From assembly GCA_963921935.1 (NCBI GenBank), contig OY998177.1, positions 111,654,067 through 111,718,066 on the forward strand: DNA of 64,000 nt, read 5' to 3'. The stretch is from Galeruca laticollis (taxonomy: Eukaryota > Arthropoda > Insecta > Coleoptera > Chrysomelidae). The notes under the pieces were generated by a model, which did not search any database, was not told the origin of the DNA, and was given only the letters and a program-made list of their open reading frames with translations. Every line of letters begins with the position of its first letter. The stretch's first letter is position 1. Below are positions 32,560-44,327 of this stretch, piece by piece. The position numbers were made by a program, and so were the translations under genes.

Positions 32560-33962
32560 GTCGCTAATAACCGACATGGTTGATGCGACAATGAAAATGG
32601 AATTAAAAAAAAATTCGTTAGAACGTAAATTCGACAATTTATATCCCCATATGCATTCAAAAAGAGGTCTGATCAATGGTATGGGAAGTCAATAAGTGGT
32701 TGTTTGGAAATCTAGATTCAGACGATGGCATTCGATACGATAATGCTATTGGGTTACTGCAAACGAATCAGAAAAATATCATTACCGATGTTAATTTACA
32801 TACCACTTTGTTTAAGAAACTAATCCATCACTATAATCAATCAGTAACAGTTTTTTTACAAAATCAAAAACATCTCAAAAATAATTTGAAGCCGCAATAG
32901 TTAATCAAACAGATTCTCCAAGCAAATATATAACCTTTCAAGGAACAATGAGTCAAATTAATCTCGATTGTCAAAATTTGATATTATTCGTAGGTAATCT
33001 TGAGAATGCCTTGTTATTTTCAAAACTGAATATTCTTCATCCGTCCATGATATCAAGTTAGGAAATTCTTGACATGATAGAACATCTGCATAGCATTTAT
33101 GATAAAAATCAAATTCCTAGATTCAAGAATGTCTTAACATACTACACCTTTCTCGGAACGCAAGCAACCATTACAAAATCAAAACTAATCTTTGCTGTCC
33201 ATAGTCCTATTCTGAAAACTAAATCCTGAGACGTTACCGTATTTACCCTACCATCCAAGCTAATAAAATATTTGTTCCTTCACACCCTTACTTGGCACGT
33301 AACGAAGAAGATGTCCAGTTTGGAAACCAAGAATGCGAAAAACTGGAGGAAATTTAGTATTGTACCCAAGAAACAATCCCCATTGATAACAGTACCGATG
33401 GACTGATAGGAAGCGGAAAACTACCGGACAGCTTTACGCCACCAAGGTCCATATCCAAAATCCTTTGATCGAGCAGGTAACAGCTAATGAAGTTCTAATA
33501 ATGCCTGGGAAACAAGTAGAAATAAAATCAAACTGCCGGAACAACTGAATATTCGAAGTAGCGAAACCAACCCTTATTAACATACCAGAAGGATGCGAAA
33601 TCTCCACGAAAGAATGGAAATTCTCCAGAGTCAAAGGGATTAGCGAAGGCAAGCCATTAATTTTACCAAAGATCGAATTAGAACAAATTAAGATCAGAAG
33701 ACACTATCAAACGCCGAATATATCATAAATAAAATTCGATGAGTTATACGAAATCCATAGAATCGCAAAACAACTAACACCGATAGAAGAACAGCATAAT
33801 ACAAACGAAATTCGAATCCTATCAATATTTCTTAATCATTGGTTGTATCGTCGTAACATTCTACGTAATTGGACGAAGATGCGAAAAATGAAAAATGAAG
33901 AAAGAAAAAGTCAAAATCATCGAAGAAATTTCCTCCGTTATTTTCTCCTCTTAAGGACGGAA
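32560..33962 (+). pseudogene. Errantivirus-like envelope gene remnant
   Basis: A decayed envelope-type glycoprotein gene of the insect errantivirus (gypsy with env) kind, related to baculovirus fusion proteins of the F type. What can be recognised is a basic cleavage-like site near 32660, a downstream conserved helical region (within 32676-32900), and scattered blocks through about 33750. The longest open stretch is 74 codons; many stops and frameshifts cover the rest, including the C-terminal part, so nothing functional could be made. When intact such proteins mediate membrane fusion. The copy ends at a purine-rich stretch (33951-33962) next to an LTR start. This is an old genomic fossil. 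Assignment rests on motif spacing and is moderate. Confidence 0.55.
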
Positions 33963-35279
33963 GAGTTACGAGGTCATAATTCGCTGCATCTGCACCATAT
34001 CATATATCATTAGTTAGAATTCATGTAGGTATACTTGTTATCATAGTTCTTCAGTTGCTTTATATTTGTAAATCAGTTTTTGTATAACCACTCCGAGAAT
34101 AACATCTCTCTTTGTAATAATTAAATAAAATATCTTTTTAGAAATAGTATTTCTGTTTGGAAATATATATCTATCTTTTCAGTTTTCACAAATTTTTACA
34201 GAAGTAATCCTATTTTATCCTCGTACATAGTTTAATACTAATAAAACAGGAAATATTTTAAAGATAGTATAAATTATACTGATTACATACCAATATTGAA
34301 CTATCACAAAAAAGAGAATACTGTTACGAATAGTTAACATTCACTTGCTGTCACGTGTTGAGATAGCGAGTATCAACGCAATTACAAGCATATCAACTTG
34401 AACATATATTTTATATATTGTCCTGATATTACAGGCGAGACAAAATGAACAATATTCCATGTTTAAACAGTCTCATCTTTAATGTAATCACTAAAATAAG
34501 ATTTTTATTGCGTAAATAAACAATAATATATAAATGTTTTATTTGTATAGGTAATACACGCCCAAGGTAAACTTAACTTAACTATACTGAAACAAGGTTG
34601 TCAATCTCAAATCGAACGCAATCCTGCAACAAATGTTAAATTCGAATTATCCATAAATAACCCTGTTTAAACCGACAGCAAAGCGTTACTGAAATTTATG
34701 TGACGTCACAAAAATATTTGAGATTATACAGTTCAAATGAAATAATATCAATGGAATTGTTATTTACATTATTATTGTTTTGATTCATCATGTACTCACA
34801 AAATTCAATTCTGATCCAGAAATGTGCTCCAAATTTGAATGAAATCATCTTGTAAAATGTCAGTCAGCATATTGGTCAAATCAAAGAAATAAAAGGCAAT
34901 ACTCCTGTCACCTAGTGGAATCAAGAATGTGAAAAAGCTGTCAGGGAAATTATAAGGTCTAAAGTATAGAATTACTTTGTTCAAGTTCTACGATAAATCT
35001 GATATCATTATGAATTGAGTTAATGTATAGCTGAATTATTGGATCTTTACCTGAGCGTCATTAATATCTGATAACATAACCGACAAATGTCAATGTATTT
35101 TATTCTGTTCGTCACTAATAATAGAAAGAGATGCCAGTTATGGGAACGCATATGGTAATACGATACCGCTAGACTGCTGAATTGCAATCTCACGAATTGT
35201 TCTCTTCATAACGTTTTTTTATTATCGCACAAATAAAAGTTATTTTTTGAAAGTAATTTTTATGATCTTCGAATTTAAT
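33963..35279 (+). repeat. Errantivirus-like LTR
   Basis: The right end is fixed by the primer-binding site at 35280. AATAAA-type signals occur about 50 bp before it. The left end is placed at AGTTACGAGG (33963) because gypsy-group LTRs start AGTTA after a purine tract; a shorter LTR is possible and the 1.3 kb may include insertions. Confidence 0.45.
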
Positions 35280-35297
35280 TGGCGCAGTCAGTAGGAT
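35280..35297 (+). promoter_or_regulatory. Retroelement primer-binding site (tRNA-Ser type)
   Basis: TGGCGCAGTCAGTAGGAT complements the 3' end of insect serine tRNA (UCN type), the primer of 17.6-like errantiviruses, with one mismatch as I recall that tRNA. Confidence 0.65.
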
Positions 35298-35599
35298 TGC
35301 AAATCAGTTCATCAAAAATCGTGACACCGGTCCGTAACTACGGTTTATTTGCAATCTCGGACTTTGTGTCATTTCCTTGGTTTCAGGTTAAGTTCAAGAA
35401 TTCAGTCCAGGGAATAGGGACCACATCGCCCAGATCCTAGTGGAGAAGAATGTACATTTTCTTCATAGTACTTTAAGTCGAAAAACATTCCATTTTTCCT
35501 TTTTCAAATGAACTTTCGCTTTTAGTTACGTTTTGTATACTTTTAGAAAAGTAAAACATTTTTTTTAACATAAGTAATATAATTTAGATTAGTTTAGGA

Positions 35600-35731
35600 A
35601 TGACTCAATTGTAGAAGAATTAGCAGATTTATTTAATTCTAGTAGAAACTTGGAAGAAAAGAGTAATATACCAGAAATTAAAGCCCCTTTTTCTATTTGG
35701 GTCCAATACCAACTAATCTCTTTGTTGCTTG

Positions 35732-35732
<1 letters not shown>
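35600..35732 (+). pseudogene. Possible errantivirus gag start, truncated
   Basis: After a leader of about 300 bp, ATGACTCAATTG is followed at codon 5 by TAG, and another frame reads EELADLFNSSRNLEEKSNIP. The position fits the start of gag. The sequence is cut at the (TA)n array 131 bp later. No strong family motif, so this is mainly inferred from position. Confidence 0.35.

Positions 35733-35796
<64 letters not shown>
35733..35796. repeat. (TA)n microsatellite, insertion site of the gypsy element
   Basis: About 32 TA units ending exactly where the 5' LTR begins. The sequence just after the 3' LTR (46534-46543) is again TATATATA, so the element went into this array. Confidence 0.95.
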
Positions 35797-35800
<4 letters not shown>

Positions 35801-38003
35801 GCCAGTCCTATAGTATAGATAAATATTCATATATTAGATTGAATTAAAAAGGAATTTTTTTTTGTATATACGTATGGTGTATCATTAGACACTACCTAAT
35901 TAAGAACAAAATTTAACATAAAACGAATGAATGACTTAAGCAAATGTATTATAAAATATTGAGTACATAAATTTAAGAAATGGATTAAGGATAAGGAATA
36001 GAATGGTAATGATAATATAGAAATTAATTCTTAAGAAAATGTTACCTTCACAAATAAATCCTAAGGTCAAGTCAATGTCAACAATTTTCATTAAAATCAA
36101 TCTGAACGCTGCTATGTCCACACTTGAATCGGGAAAAGGATGTTAATTTGTTCAAAACCTAAAATAATAAGAATTAATAATCAAATCACGAATTTATTAA
36201 CGATATGCAAATACAATAAAAAGTTGCAATTTGAAAAAAATAATTTATAAAAATAAAACTGTATGAAATATGACATTCGGAATAAGAGCCATATTGTATG
36301 TCATAGAAATCTAGTAATCAAATCGAAATCAATGAAGGAAGTGATTGAATCTAGTTATAATATTGCCAACCTAAATTCAATGAGTTGGAAGTTAATATAA
36401 AACAGAGAATGTAAATTTGAAATTAAGTTAGAGTTTATATAAAGCGAAATTAGTGCTAATTAAAGAATTAAAAAATAAACAGTTCCATATATATAAATCA
36501 TAAATTTAGATTGTAGAAATTGTATATTAATTGTAAACAAATTTACTAAAAAAAAAGGAATTACAAGGATTGAAACCATTGTAATACATGTAAAAGACTA
36601 TTTATATATTCTATAAGATATTGTTAAACCATTTATACAAGTGATTTCACTCTCCAAGACTATTTTAATTGAAGAATTCAGTATTTCCATAAAAAAACAT
36701 TATCATTGACAATTGTTGAATAAAATAACAAATTAGGAGGCTGTGTTTTAGAGATTGTAAAAATGTTGTTGATTTTTAAAAGAAAAAGAGAGTCGAGAGT
36801 TAGTTGGGGGAATGAGGAACTGGGATGTAATTCTCTGAGAAGATTTTGTAAAAACTTTAAAGTAAAAGTAATAATTTTAAATCTAAGTCAATAAAAAATT
36901 CATAATATTAATGTCGATTAACCCCTGTGAAAAAGTGAAACGTGCCGAACGAGTATTTCTTGGGTAAGGAATACCTAAGAAAAGAGACGGGATGTTGCAG
37001 GTCCACCACGCCGAGAATGGAATATAAGGTCTGTGTTATTTGAGTTTTTTTAATTTGGAATTCCAAACAAACAAAGAAAAAGTGAACTTTTGAAATTAAT
37101 TTGAACATTTAAATTTGAATAATCTAAAATTGGCCAAAGAAACTTCAAAATAATGAATACCAAATTTCATCCATGGATAATTAAAGAACTCTAATTTTCT
37201 GCAACAATAATTTTAGATATTAAATATGTACTTACTTGTAAAAAGTTTTTCGTTTGTAAAATAATCAAAGTTCACACCACTCATAAATGCTTTTCCAATC
37301 TTAATTTCCGCTTTGCATGCTGACCTATTCTTATAACTATCAAACACACACTTAATTCACAACTTGAATTATATATGTAACTGTTTAATATAAGTTTTCA
37401 ACCATATTATTCTAAATGCACTAAATTGATGAACATTGAACTGTTAAACGTTTGCATCCTCCACGTTAACTGTGTACTATAATTTTGTGACGACGAGAAA
37501 CGTTGAACCGGAAGAGTTGCTCCGTTGCGCCGAAGCAGCTACTATAAGCGTTCAGTGCGCATGACCATCAAAGAATACAGGGGAGGTTCAGGAATATTTG
37601 TGTGTGTAAAATTTTGAAGATTTCATCAACAATTTATTAAAATATTTTTATTTAAGTGTTGGTATTTTTCTTATTCCAGTCAATGTCCATAACACTTTTC
37701 ACGAACATTGTTTAAATCATTCATTCGATTATCATATGGTGAGATGATTGAAATAAAGATATATAATTTATTCAGGAATAGACCTATCACGAAATCATAA
37801 TAAATAAATGTTCATATGTGTAAAAATTGTTTCTAATAGGTGTCCAGGACTCAAAGAGAGAAGTCTCATGCTTCCGACTGCAATATAAAATTTAAACAAT
37901 ACATACAATTAAAAAAATTTCATATAATCATATAGGGCTAGTCGAAGGTAAAAACGGGTAAATAAAGGTAAATCATATAAGTATATATTAAAATATAACT
38001 ATA
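35797..38003 (+). repeat. Gypsy 5' LTR
   Basis: 2207 bp, starts TTAAGCCAGTCCTATAG and ends AAAATATAACTATA. It matches 44328-46533 with about 17 differences (~0.8%), including a 1-bp indel. It contains a minus-strand GTAAGT motif near 37232. Confidence 0.93.
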
Positions 38004-38015
38004 ACCACTATAAAT

Positions 38016-38033
38016 TGGCACCCAAAAACGTGG
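38016..38033 (+). promoter_or_regulatory. Gypsy primer-binding site
   Basis: TGGCACCCAAAAACGTGG begins 12 bp after the LTR end. TGGC(A/G)CCCAA is a common PBS start; I do not assign the tRNA. Confidence 0.65.
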
Positions 38034-38083
38034 GGCGATTATAAAAATAATATATTAAAAAAAAAAATTAAAAACAAAGAACA

Positions 38084-40021
38084 ATGGAAAATAGGAAAAT
38101 GATGTTGCGCGATGGGAAGCAGGTTGGAAATGATAGTGGATCTGAGGAGGAAAGAGAAGGAAGAAGCCATGGAATGGGAGATTTCGAGGTGCAATACCTC
38201 ATCCAAGGACAGCAATCGGAAGATGATGCACAGGAAGAAAGGAGAACAGGAGATGAAGAATATGGAATAGAGGTAGAACGAGTAGAAGAAGGATTGGATA
38301 GAAGTCAAGAAATACAAGAGAGAAGGGAACAACAAACAAGAACAAGGAATGATAACCAAATGATGGATTTGATGCAACAATTGTTGAACCAGATGAATAC
38401 AATGAAGGGAGAGTTAAATGGAAACATGAACAAAATGGATCAAAAGTTGAATGGAAAAATAGACAATATGAATGGAAATATAAATAGCATTAACGGAAAT
38501 ATGGATAGAATGGAGCTTAATTTGAGGGGAGACATTCATAATATTCATGAAAACATGAACAGATTGGAACGGAAGATAGAAGAGGTTAGATTTGAAAACT
38601 GCAAAGAGATTGAGGAACTTAAGGAGAATCAAGAAGAACATAAGAAGAGTATTCGGTAAATACAAGAAGACATAGAGGAAAATAATGAAAACATAAGACA
38701 AGAAATACAGGAAAATGGTATGAAAATCAGAGAAAACATAGTAGAAGAAGTATTAGAATTTAGAAGAGATCTAGAAGAATATTTACCAGAAAATATTAAA
38801 GTAGAGGTCTCAAAACAAAATAAACAAATAACAAAGGAAGTGGAACAGATGAAAGATAACGTAAATAGAAAATTTGAGGATTTGGATGGCCGGATTGAAG
38901 AAAGAACGGGGATGAGTCTAACAATAACCGACGACATAAATCGACAAATGAATAAAGAAATCGAAGAAATGAATCGGAAATTAAGGATCACGATAGAGGA
39001 AATGGAGGAAAATTTGAGAAGAAATGGAGGAAACAATATATACCCAGGAAATTTCCACAATTTAGAAATCGGAGTGAAATTTGATGGGAATAGTAACAAT
39101 ATACATCCCAAAGTATTCCTCAAAATAATTAGAAACAAAATTAAAGGAATCAGAGATATTGTTGAGATCAAGCTTATTATAAGGAGCATATTACAGGGCC
39201 ATGCTTTATTGTGGTTTTGTAATAAGGAAGAACTAATACAAAGCCTAGAAGAGTTCGAGCAACAATTCTTAGCCTATTTCTGGGGAGAATTGCAACAAGC
39301 AACATTCAGAGAGCGGTTATACTTCGGGAAATTTGATTATAAGAAAAGCAAAAACCTGAATAATTATGCGATGCAATTATATAATATAGCCCAGTACTTA
39401 GATCCGGGAATGAAGGAGGAGGAATTAGTGCTATACATTGGCAGACATTTCAATTCAGAAGTAGCTGAAACAATAGCGCTTCATAATATCAAAGCCATGG
39501 ATAGTTTATCAAGATATCTACAAAGAGTGGAACGGAGCTATACAAATCATAACGATACAAGAGACAATCGATTAAATGAAAATGGGAATGGACAGAATAG
39601 AAGAGAAAATGAAAGGAGAAATGATCAGAGAAATTATGAAAATCGAAATTACGAGAGAAGAGGACCAGGACGGGATGATAGAAATCCGAGATATGATAAT
39701 TACAGAAACGGAAATGGAAACTATCGTAATGGGTATCAGAATGGTAATAATGGGAATCGGAATAATGGATATAATGGAGGAAATTACCAAAATTATGGAA
39801 GACGGAATGATAACGACAATCGTAATCGGAACTGGCAACAATACAGAAGAGAGGGGAGAAATAATGAAGAGGACAGAAGAAATGAAAACAGAGACAGGAA
39901 TTATGATCAAAGAGATAGTCGAGGAGGTGAAGATAGAAGACAGGTGAACATGATACAAAACCAGGAAGAAATAAGGAGGGATAGTGATCAGGGCACGAGT
40001 TCTGATCCAAATTTCGAGTAA
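38084..40021 (+). pseudogene. Gypsy gag (one in-frame stop)
   Basis: An open frame of 645 codons broken only by TAA at 38657-38659; 38084-38659 and 38720-40021 are in one frame. The N-terminal half is acidic and rich in coiled-coil repeats (NGNMNKMDQKLNGKIDNMNG and similar heptads). A capsid-like core follows (LEIGVKFDGNSNNIHPKVFL, then FRERLYFGKFDYKKSKNLNN, about residues 320-490). The C-terminus (about 510-620) is an Arg/Asn/Gly-rich tail with many RN and GN repeats instead of a CCHC knuckle. Start chosen at the first ATG after the primer-binding site. It overlaps pol by a short stretch. Gag forms the cytoplasmic particle and binds the RNA genome. Confidence 0.85.
40009..40015 (+). promoter_or_regulatory. 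-1 ribosomal frameshift heptamer
   Basis: In the gag frame the codons are CCA AAT TTC GAG TAA. AAATTTC has the X-XXY-YYZ form and lies four bases before the gag stop. A -1 slip enters the pol frame, which is open through GTGCATAATATTG. Confidence 0.65.
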
Positions 40022-40032
40022 GTTGCTCTTAT

Positions 40033-40740
40033 GTGCATAATATTGTCTATTCTTCTAAATATCAACATCCTAGAGAATTTATATTAGATGAAGAACCAAC
40101 AAACCCAGAATTAAATAGATTAGTATTTATAGAGGGAAATTTAGATAACATTAAATGTAGAGTTTTATTAGATACGGGTTCCGAAGTTTCCATTATAAAT
40201 CAAAATATAGTAGACAATTTAAAACAGGACAATATTATGGTGATAAATACAAATAAAATATCATTAATAGGGGCAAATGAAAGAAAATTATATGAAACTA
40301 CTAAAACCATTATGACAAACCTAGAATTAAATGGTGAGGTTTTATCAGTACAATTGTTGATTGTGAAAAATTTAAAATATGACATAATCATGGGTACAGA
40401 TGAATTAAGTAAACATAGAATTATAATAAATTATAAAATGCAAAACATAATATATAATAATCATACAATACCGTTTATAACAAATTATCAAACAGATATA
40501 GGAAAAAACGAATGTGCAATTGGACAAATAAATCACATTGCTGAAGAAGAACAAAACATGAGGGAGGAATTATGTCCGGAGGAATACAAACAGAGAGTCT
40601 ATGAATTACTTGATTCTCATGAAAAGCTGTTCAATGAGGAAGTATGCGTTGCGACTAGATATGTTCACAAAATTGAAGTCATACCAGAAATAAAAAATTT
40701 GAGGATCAAAACTTATCCTATACCTTATAAATTAAAATAA
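40033..40740 (+). pseudogene. Gypsy pol: aspartic protease and RT start
   Basis: The pol frame is open from about 40000, entered by -1 frameshifting; GTG at 40033 is not a needed start. A retropepsin-type protease has its active site in CRVLLDTGSEVSIIN (DTG at residues 47-49) and a later IIMGTDEL block. The frame runs to the beginning of RT (HKIEVIPEIKNLRIKTYPIP) and stops at TAA 40738-40740. The next frame continues in phase 24 bp later, so one substitution (probably CAA or AAA to TAA) broke it. Protease would mature Gag and Pol. Confidence 0.85.
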
Positions 40741-40764
40741 GAGGTATATCAGGAAATTAATAAA

Positions 40765-42315
40765 ATGTTACAAGACGGTATTATTGAAAGATCTAATTCA
40801 CAATACATAAGTGCAATAACTTGTGTAAAGAAGAAATCGGGGGATATTAGAATATGTTTGGATGCTAGGAATATAAATACATTCACTAAAAAACAATACG
40901 AAAGTCCATTAAATATTGAAGGTATATTTGGAAGAATTACAAAGGATAATATATTTTCAAAATTAGATCTAAAGCATAGCTTTTGGTTAATTCCATTGGA
41001 TCATCGTTGTAGACAATACACTGCATTTATGGTAGATGGAGTGGTGTATCAATTTTGTGTAGTGCCATTTGGACTCCAAAGCTCTTGTGCAGCCTTAGTA
41101 CGAACGTTGCATACAATCTTGAATCCGTATGAAGATTTCACTCTCCACTACATAGATGACATTTTGATTTTTTCTGAAACAGAAACGAAGCATCATAAAC
41201 ATCTGGAAATAATATTAAAGGAATTAGAAAATGCCGGACTTAAATTAAACTTAGAGAAATGTCAGTTTTATAAAAGAGAAGTGGAGTATTTAGGATATGT
41301 TTTAAATGACACTGGTATAACAATGAATCCTGAGAGAATTAAAGCAATCCTAGAGTATAAAACACCACATAACTTAAGAACTTTACGAGGGTTTCTAGGT
41401 ATCATCAATTATTTCAAGAAGTTAGTTCCTGATCTAAGTAAGAGAGAAATTCCTCTTATAGAATTATTAAAGAAGGATATTAGATGGAAATGGAACGAGA
41501 GAAGAGAAAAGGCATTTCAGGAGTTAAAGGAAATTTTTCTAAACAGCCTAAAAGTATTTCATCCACAATATGACAAACCTTTTATCTTGAGAACGGATGC
41601 TTCAATAGAAAGATTGGCAGGAGTATTAATTCAAATACAAGATGGAGAAGAAGTACCTATTAGTTTTATATCCAGAGTGACTAAGCCAGCAGAAAAGAAA
41701 TATTCAATAACAGAATTAGAAATGGCAAGTGTTGTATTTTGCATTAGCAAACTAAGATTCTATCTATTAGGAGCTAAGTTTATTTTAGAAACTGACCACT
41801 CAGCACTTACAGCGATGTTGAAAAACCGCTATGCCAATAATCGTGTACACCGATGGATTTTGTTGTTACAAGAATATGAATTCGAAATCAAATATATTCC
41901 AGGGAAATTAAACGTGGTAGCAGATGCATTGAGTAGAGTAGGTGAAGTAGGGAACAATCAAACCAAATTTCAAATTGGAATAAACCAATTGTACCAAACA
42001 GAGGGGATATTTACATTGGAAAAGGTTAAAGGAGATCAGAGACATTTTGATAACGAGAAAGTTAAAGGTGCCTATAAAATTGATGAAGTGTGGTATAAGA
42101 AATTGGAGGACAGAGAAGTATTTGTAATAAGTAAGGAAATTGCACAGGAAATTATTCGTCATCTACATAAAGAGAATGGACACATAGGAACAAGAAAACT
42201 ATGGACTTTGTTTCGAGAAAATTATGTGGCAAAGAAGGATTTGAGTATAGTGAAAGAAATATGTAAATATTGTCAAATATGTCAACTGGCCAAAGAAAAA
42301 AAATTACCACAATAG
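40765..42315 (+). pseudogene. Gypsy pol: reverse transcriptase, RNase H, integrase N-terminus
   Basis: 516 residues open. RT: GIIERSNSQYISAITCVKKK, LDARNINTFT, FSKLDLKHSFWLIPLD, VVPFGLQSSCAALVRT and the catalytic YIDDILIFS (YIDD at 129-132). RNase H: FILRTDAS, ITELEMASVVFCI, LETDHSAL and NVVADALSRV. The integrase zinc-binding domain follows (HLHKENGHIG, then CKYCQICQ, an HHCC set at about residues 455-500). The frame ends at TAG 42313-42315 by a 1-nt frameshift, after which integrase continues. All catalytic RT and RNase H residues are present. Confidence 0.9.
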
Positions 42316-42316
42316 C

Positions 42317-43152
42317 ATGACAGCAAAATCGATAATTACAAATAAACCATTACAGATTGTGGCAATGGATTTTATAGGAAACTTGATTAGGAGTGAATCG
42401 GGTAATAAGGATTTACTAGTAATAGTTGATGTTTATACCAAATTTGTTAAAACTTTTCCATGTAAGAGATCAACGGCTAAGGTGGTAATAGAATGTTTGG
42501 AAAAATATATAGAAGAAGTAGGAAGAACTGAGAGAATTATACTTGACCATGCTACATACTTTGAAAGTAAAAAATTAAAGCAGTATTGTGATAAAGAACA
42601 AATAAAACTACAATTTATTAGTATTAGAAGACCTAGCTCCAATCCAGCTGAGAGATATATAAAGGAAATCTTAAAATATTTAAGAATTCTTTGTCAAAAG
42701 ACACATATTAGATGGGATGAAAATTTGGACAAAATTGAAGAATTTATAAATAATTTACCACATGGGGTAACAGGTGAAAGTCCAACTTATTTAATGAAAG
42801 GTATCCAACCTAAAAGAAACTGGATTCTGAATAGAGATACTACTCCAGAAGAGACACTAGAAAAGGTGAATATCAGAATAAGGAGGAATGCAGAAAAATA
42901 TATATACGGGATCAGAACAAGAAAATTAAGAAGAAAACAACCTTTAATAAAGGAGAATTGGTTATAATCAGAGCATTAAAGACATCTAATAAAGCAGAAG
43001 ACCAATGTATTAAATTGCAATTGCCATTCGAGGGACCTTATGAAATAATAAATGATAATGCACAAAATAGTTATAAATTGGCATACCCAGGAACAAACAT
43101 GATGAGGGGTATTTTTAATATAGAATCAATTTATAAGTATAATTCACCATAA
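42317..43152 (+). pseudogene. Gypsy pol: integrase core and C-terminus
   Basis: Catalytic triad: D18 in IVAMDFIGN, D77 in IILDHATYF and E112 in SSNPAERYIKEI, giving D-D35-E. A second frameshift between about 42915 and 42950 moves the C-terminus to another frame (GELVIIRALKTSNK, then LPFEGPYEIINDN to YKYNSP at 43152). The last part fits the GPY/F module of gypsy integrases, which binds DNA and other integrase units. Without the two frameshifts the protein would be complete. Confidence 0.87.
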
Positions 43153-44317
43153 AAGAGTGGTAAGAGGAATAGATAATATTATGTTACTTACATGTAAATA
43201 GATAGTAGTATAGGTAGATGTAAGGTTTTTTTTTTCGATTTTACTTCATAAGATGTATTCTCATATACAACGTGAAGATAATGACCAAGTTAAACATAAG
43301 ATTTTCAATTTTCATAGGTAGTGTACTAGTAGGCAGCATACAGTATCCGTGGTTAATGTAATCTAAAAAATTTAAACATAAGGAAATATAATGTATTAAT
43401 GATGAATGAATAATATCAAAGAAAGATGGCAAGTTAAGCTTTAGTATAATAGTAAATTTTTATGAGAATTTCTTAGATAAAGGACATAATAAAATTAAAT
43501 AAACACTCATTAATAAGGACAGGTAGGAAATAGGAAGGATAAGATAGGAAATAATTAAATAAACAGTAAAAGAGATGAGAAGGAAAGGAAGTTTTCAAAT
43601 CACGATATAAGTAGGAAATATTCATGTCAAGAAAAATTTTATAGGAATTAGGGAGAAAAGTATAGTGAAATAATGGAAAGAAATATTTATAAAGTATATG
43701 ATATGATTAATTATTATGAGATAGGGAGATATGATGAGAAAATTATGATATAATGAATATAGTTATGAAATAAAGTTGATGAATTATGATTAAGAAATAT
43801 GAAAATAAATATAAATATGGATAGAAAGTAAAGAGTTAAAGGTTCGACTATAAGAATAAATAAATTGACATGAATATAGGTTGAAAATTGATATGAAATT
43901 ATAGGAAATCATTGAAATAATTAAAAATTATGTTCTTAGTATAAAAGATGAAATAAAAAAAAAGAATAGAAGAGTAGATAGGTAAAGGAGGAAGTATAAG
44001 TATTGAGATTTTGAATAAGAAACGGTGGAAAAGAGTAAGAAATATAAGATATGAATAATTTAATAAGAATAAGAATTATGAGAATAAAATGTAAAAATCA
44101 TTATTGTTATGTCCCTAATGAGAAATTATTTTGGAATGAGTTTGATATGGTTAAATTATAAGAATATCATAAAAATTTTAATAATAAGAATAAAAATAAA
44201 AATGTTATCAGAAATGTAAGTACTGAGCTGAAATCTATAGATCGATTAGCATGGATTACAGATTGAAAATTGAAATTTTAAGAAGTTATCTAAATAGACA
44301 CCTTTTAAAATTTAAAT
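43153..44317 (+). other. Gypsy 3' non-coding tail
   Basis: About 1.2 kb of strongly purine-rich, C-poor sequence between integrase and the polypurine tract. No envelope or other ORF on plus; the sole short minus frame is chance. Confidence 0.7.
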
Positions 44318-44327
44318 TTGAGGGGAG
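44318..44327 (+). promoter_or_regulatory. Polypurine tract of the gypsy element
   Basis: TTGAGGGGAG immediately before the 3' LTR start TTAAGCC. It is the expected primer for plus-strand DNA synthesis. Confidence 0.8.

Noticed and set aside
35936..37108. Minus frames repeated in both gypsy LTRs (61 and 66 residues)
   Set aside because: Both copies are identical because the LTRs are nearly identical; no motif or start context supports translation.
38199..40010. Long minus-strand frames opposite gag (95-186 residues)
   Set aside because: The plus strand is so purine-rich that its complement lacks stop codons. The predicted proteins are Ile/Ser/Phe/His-rich strings without motifs.
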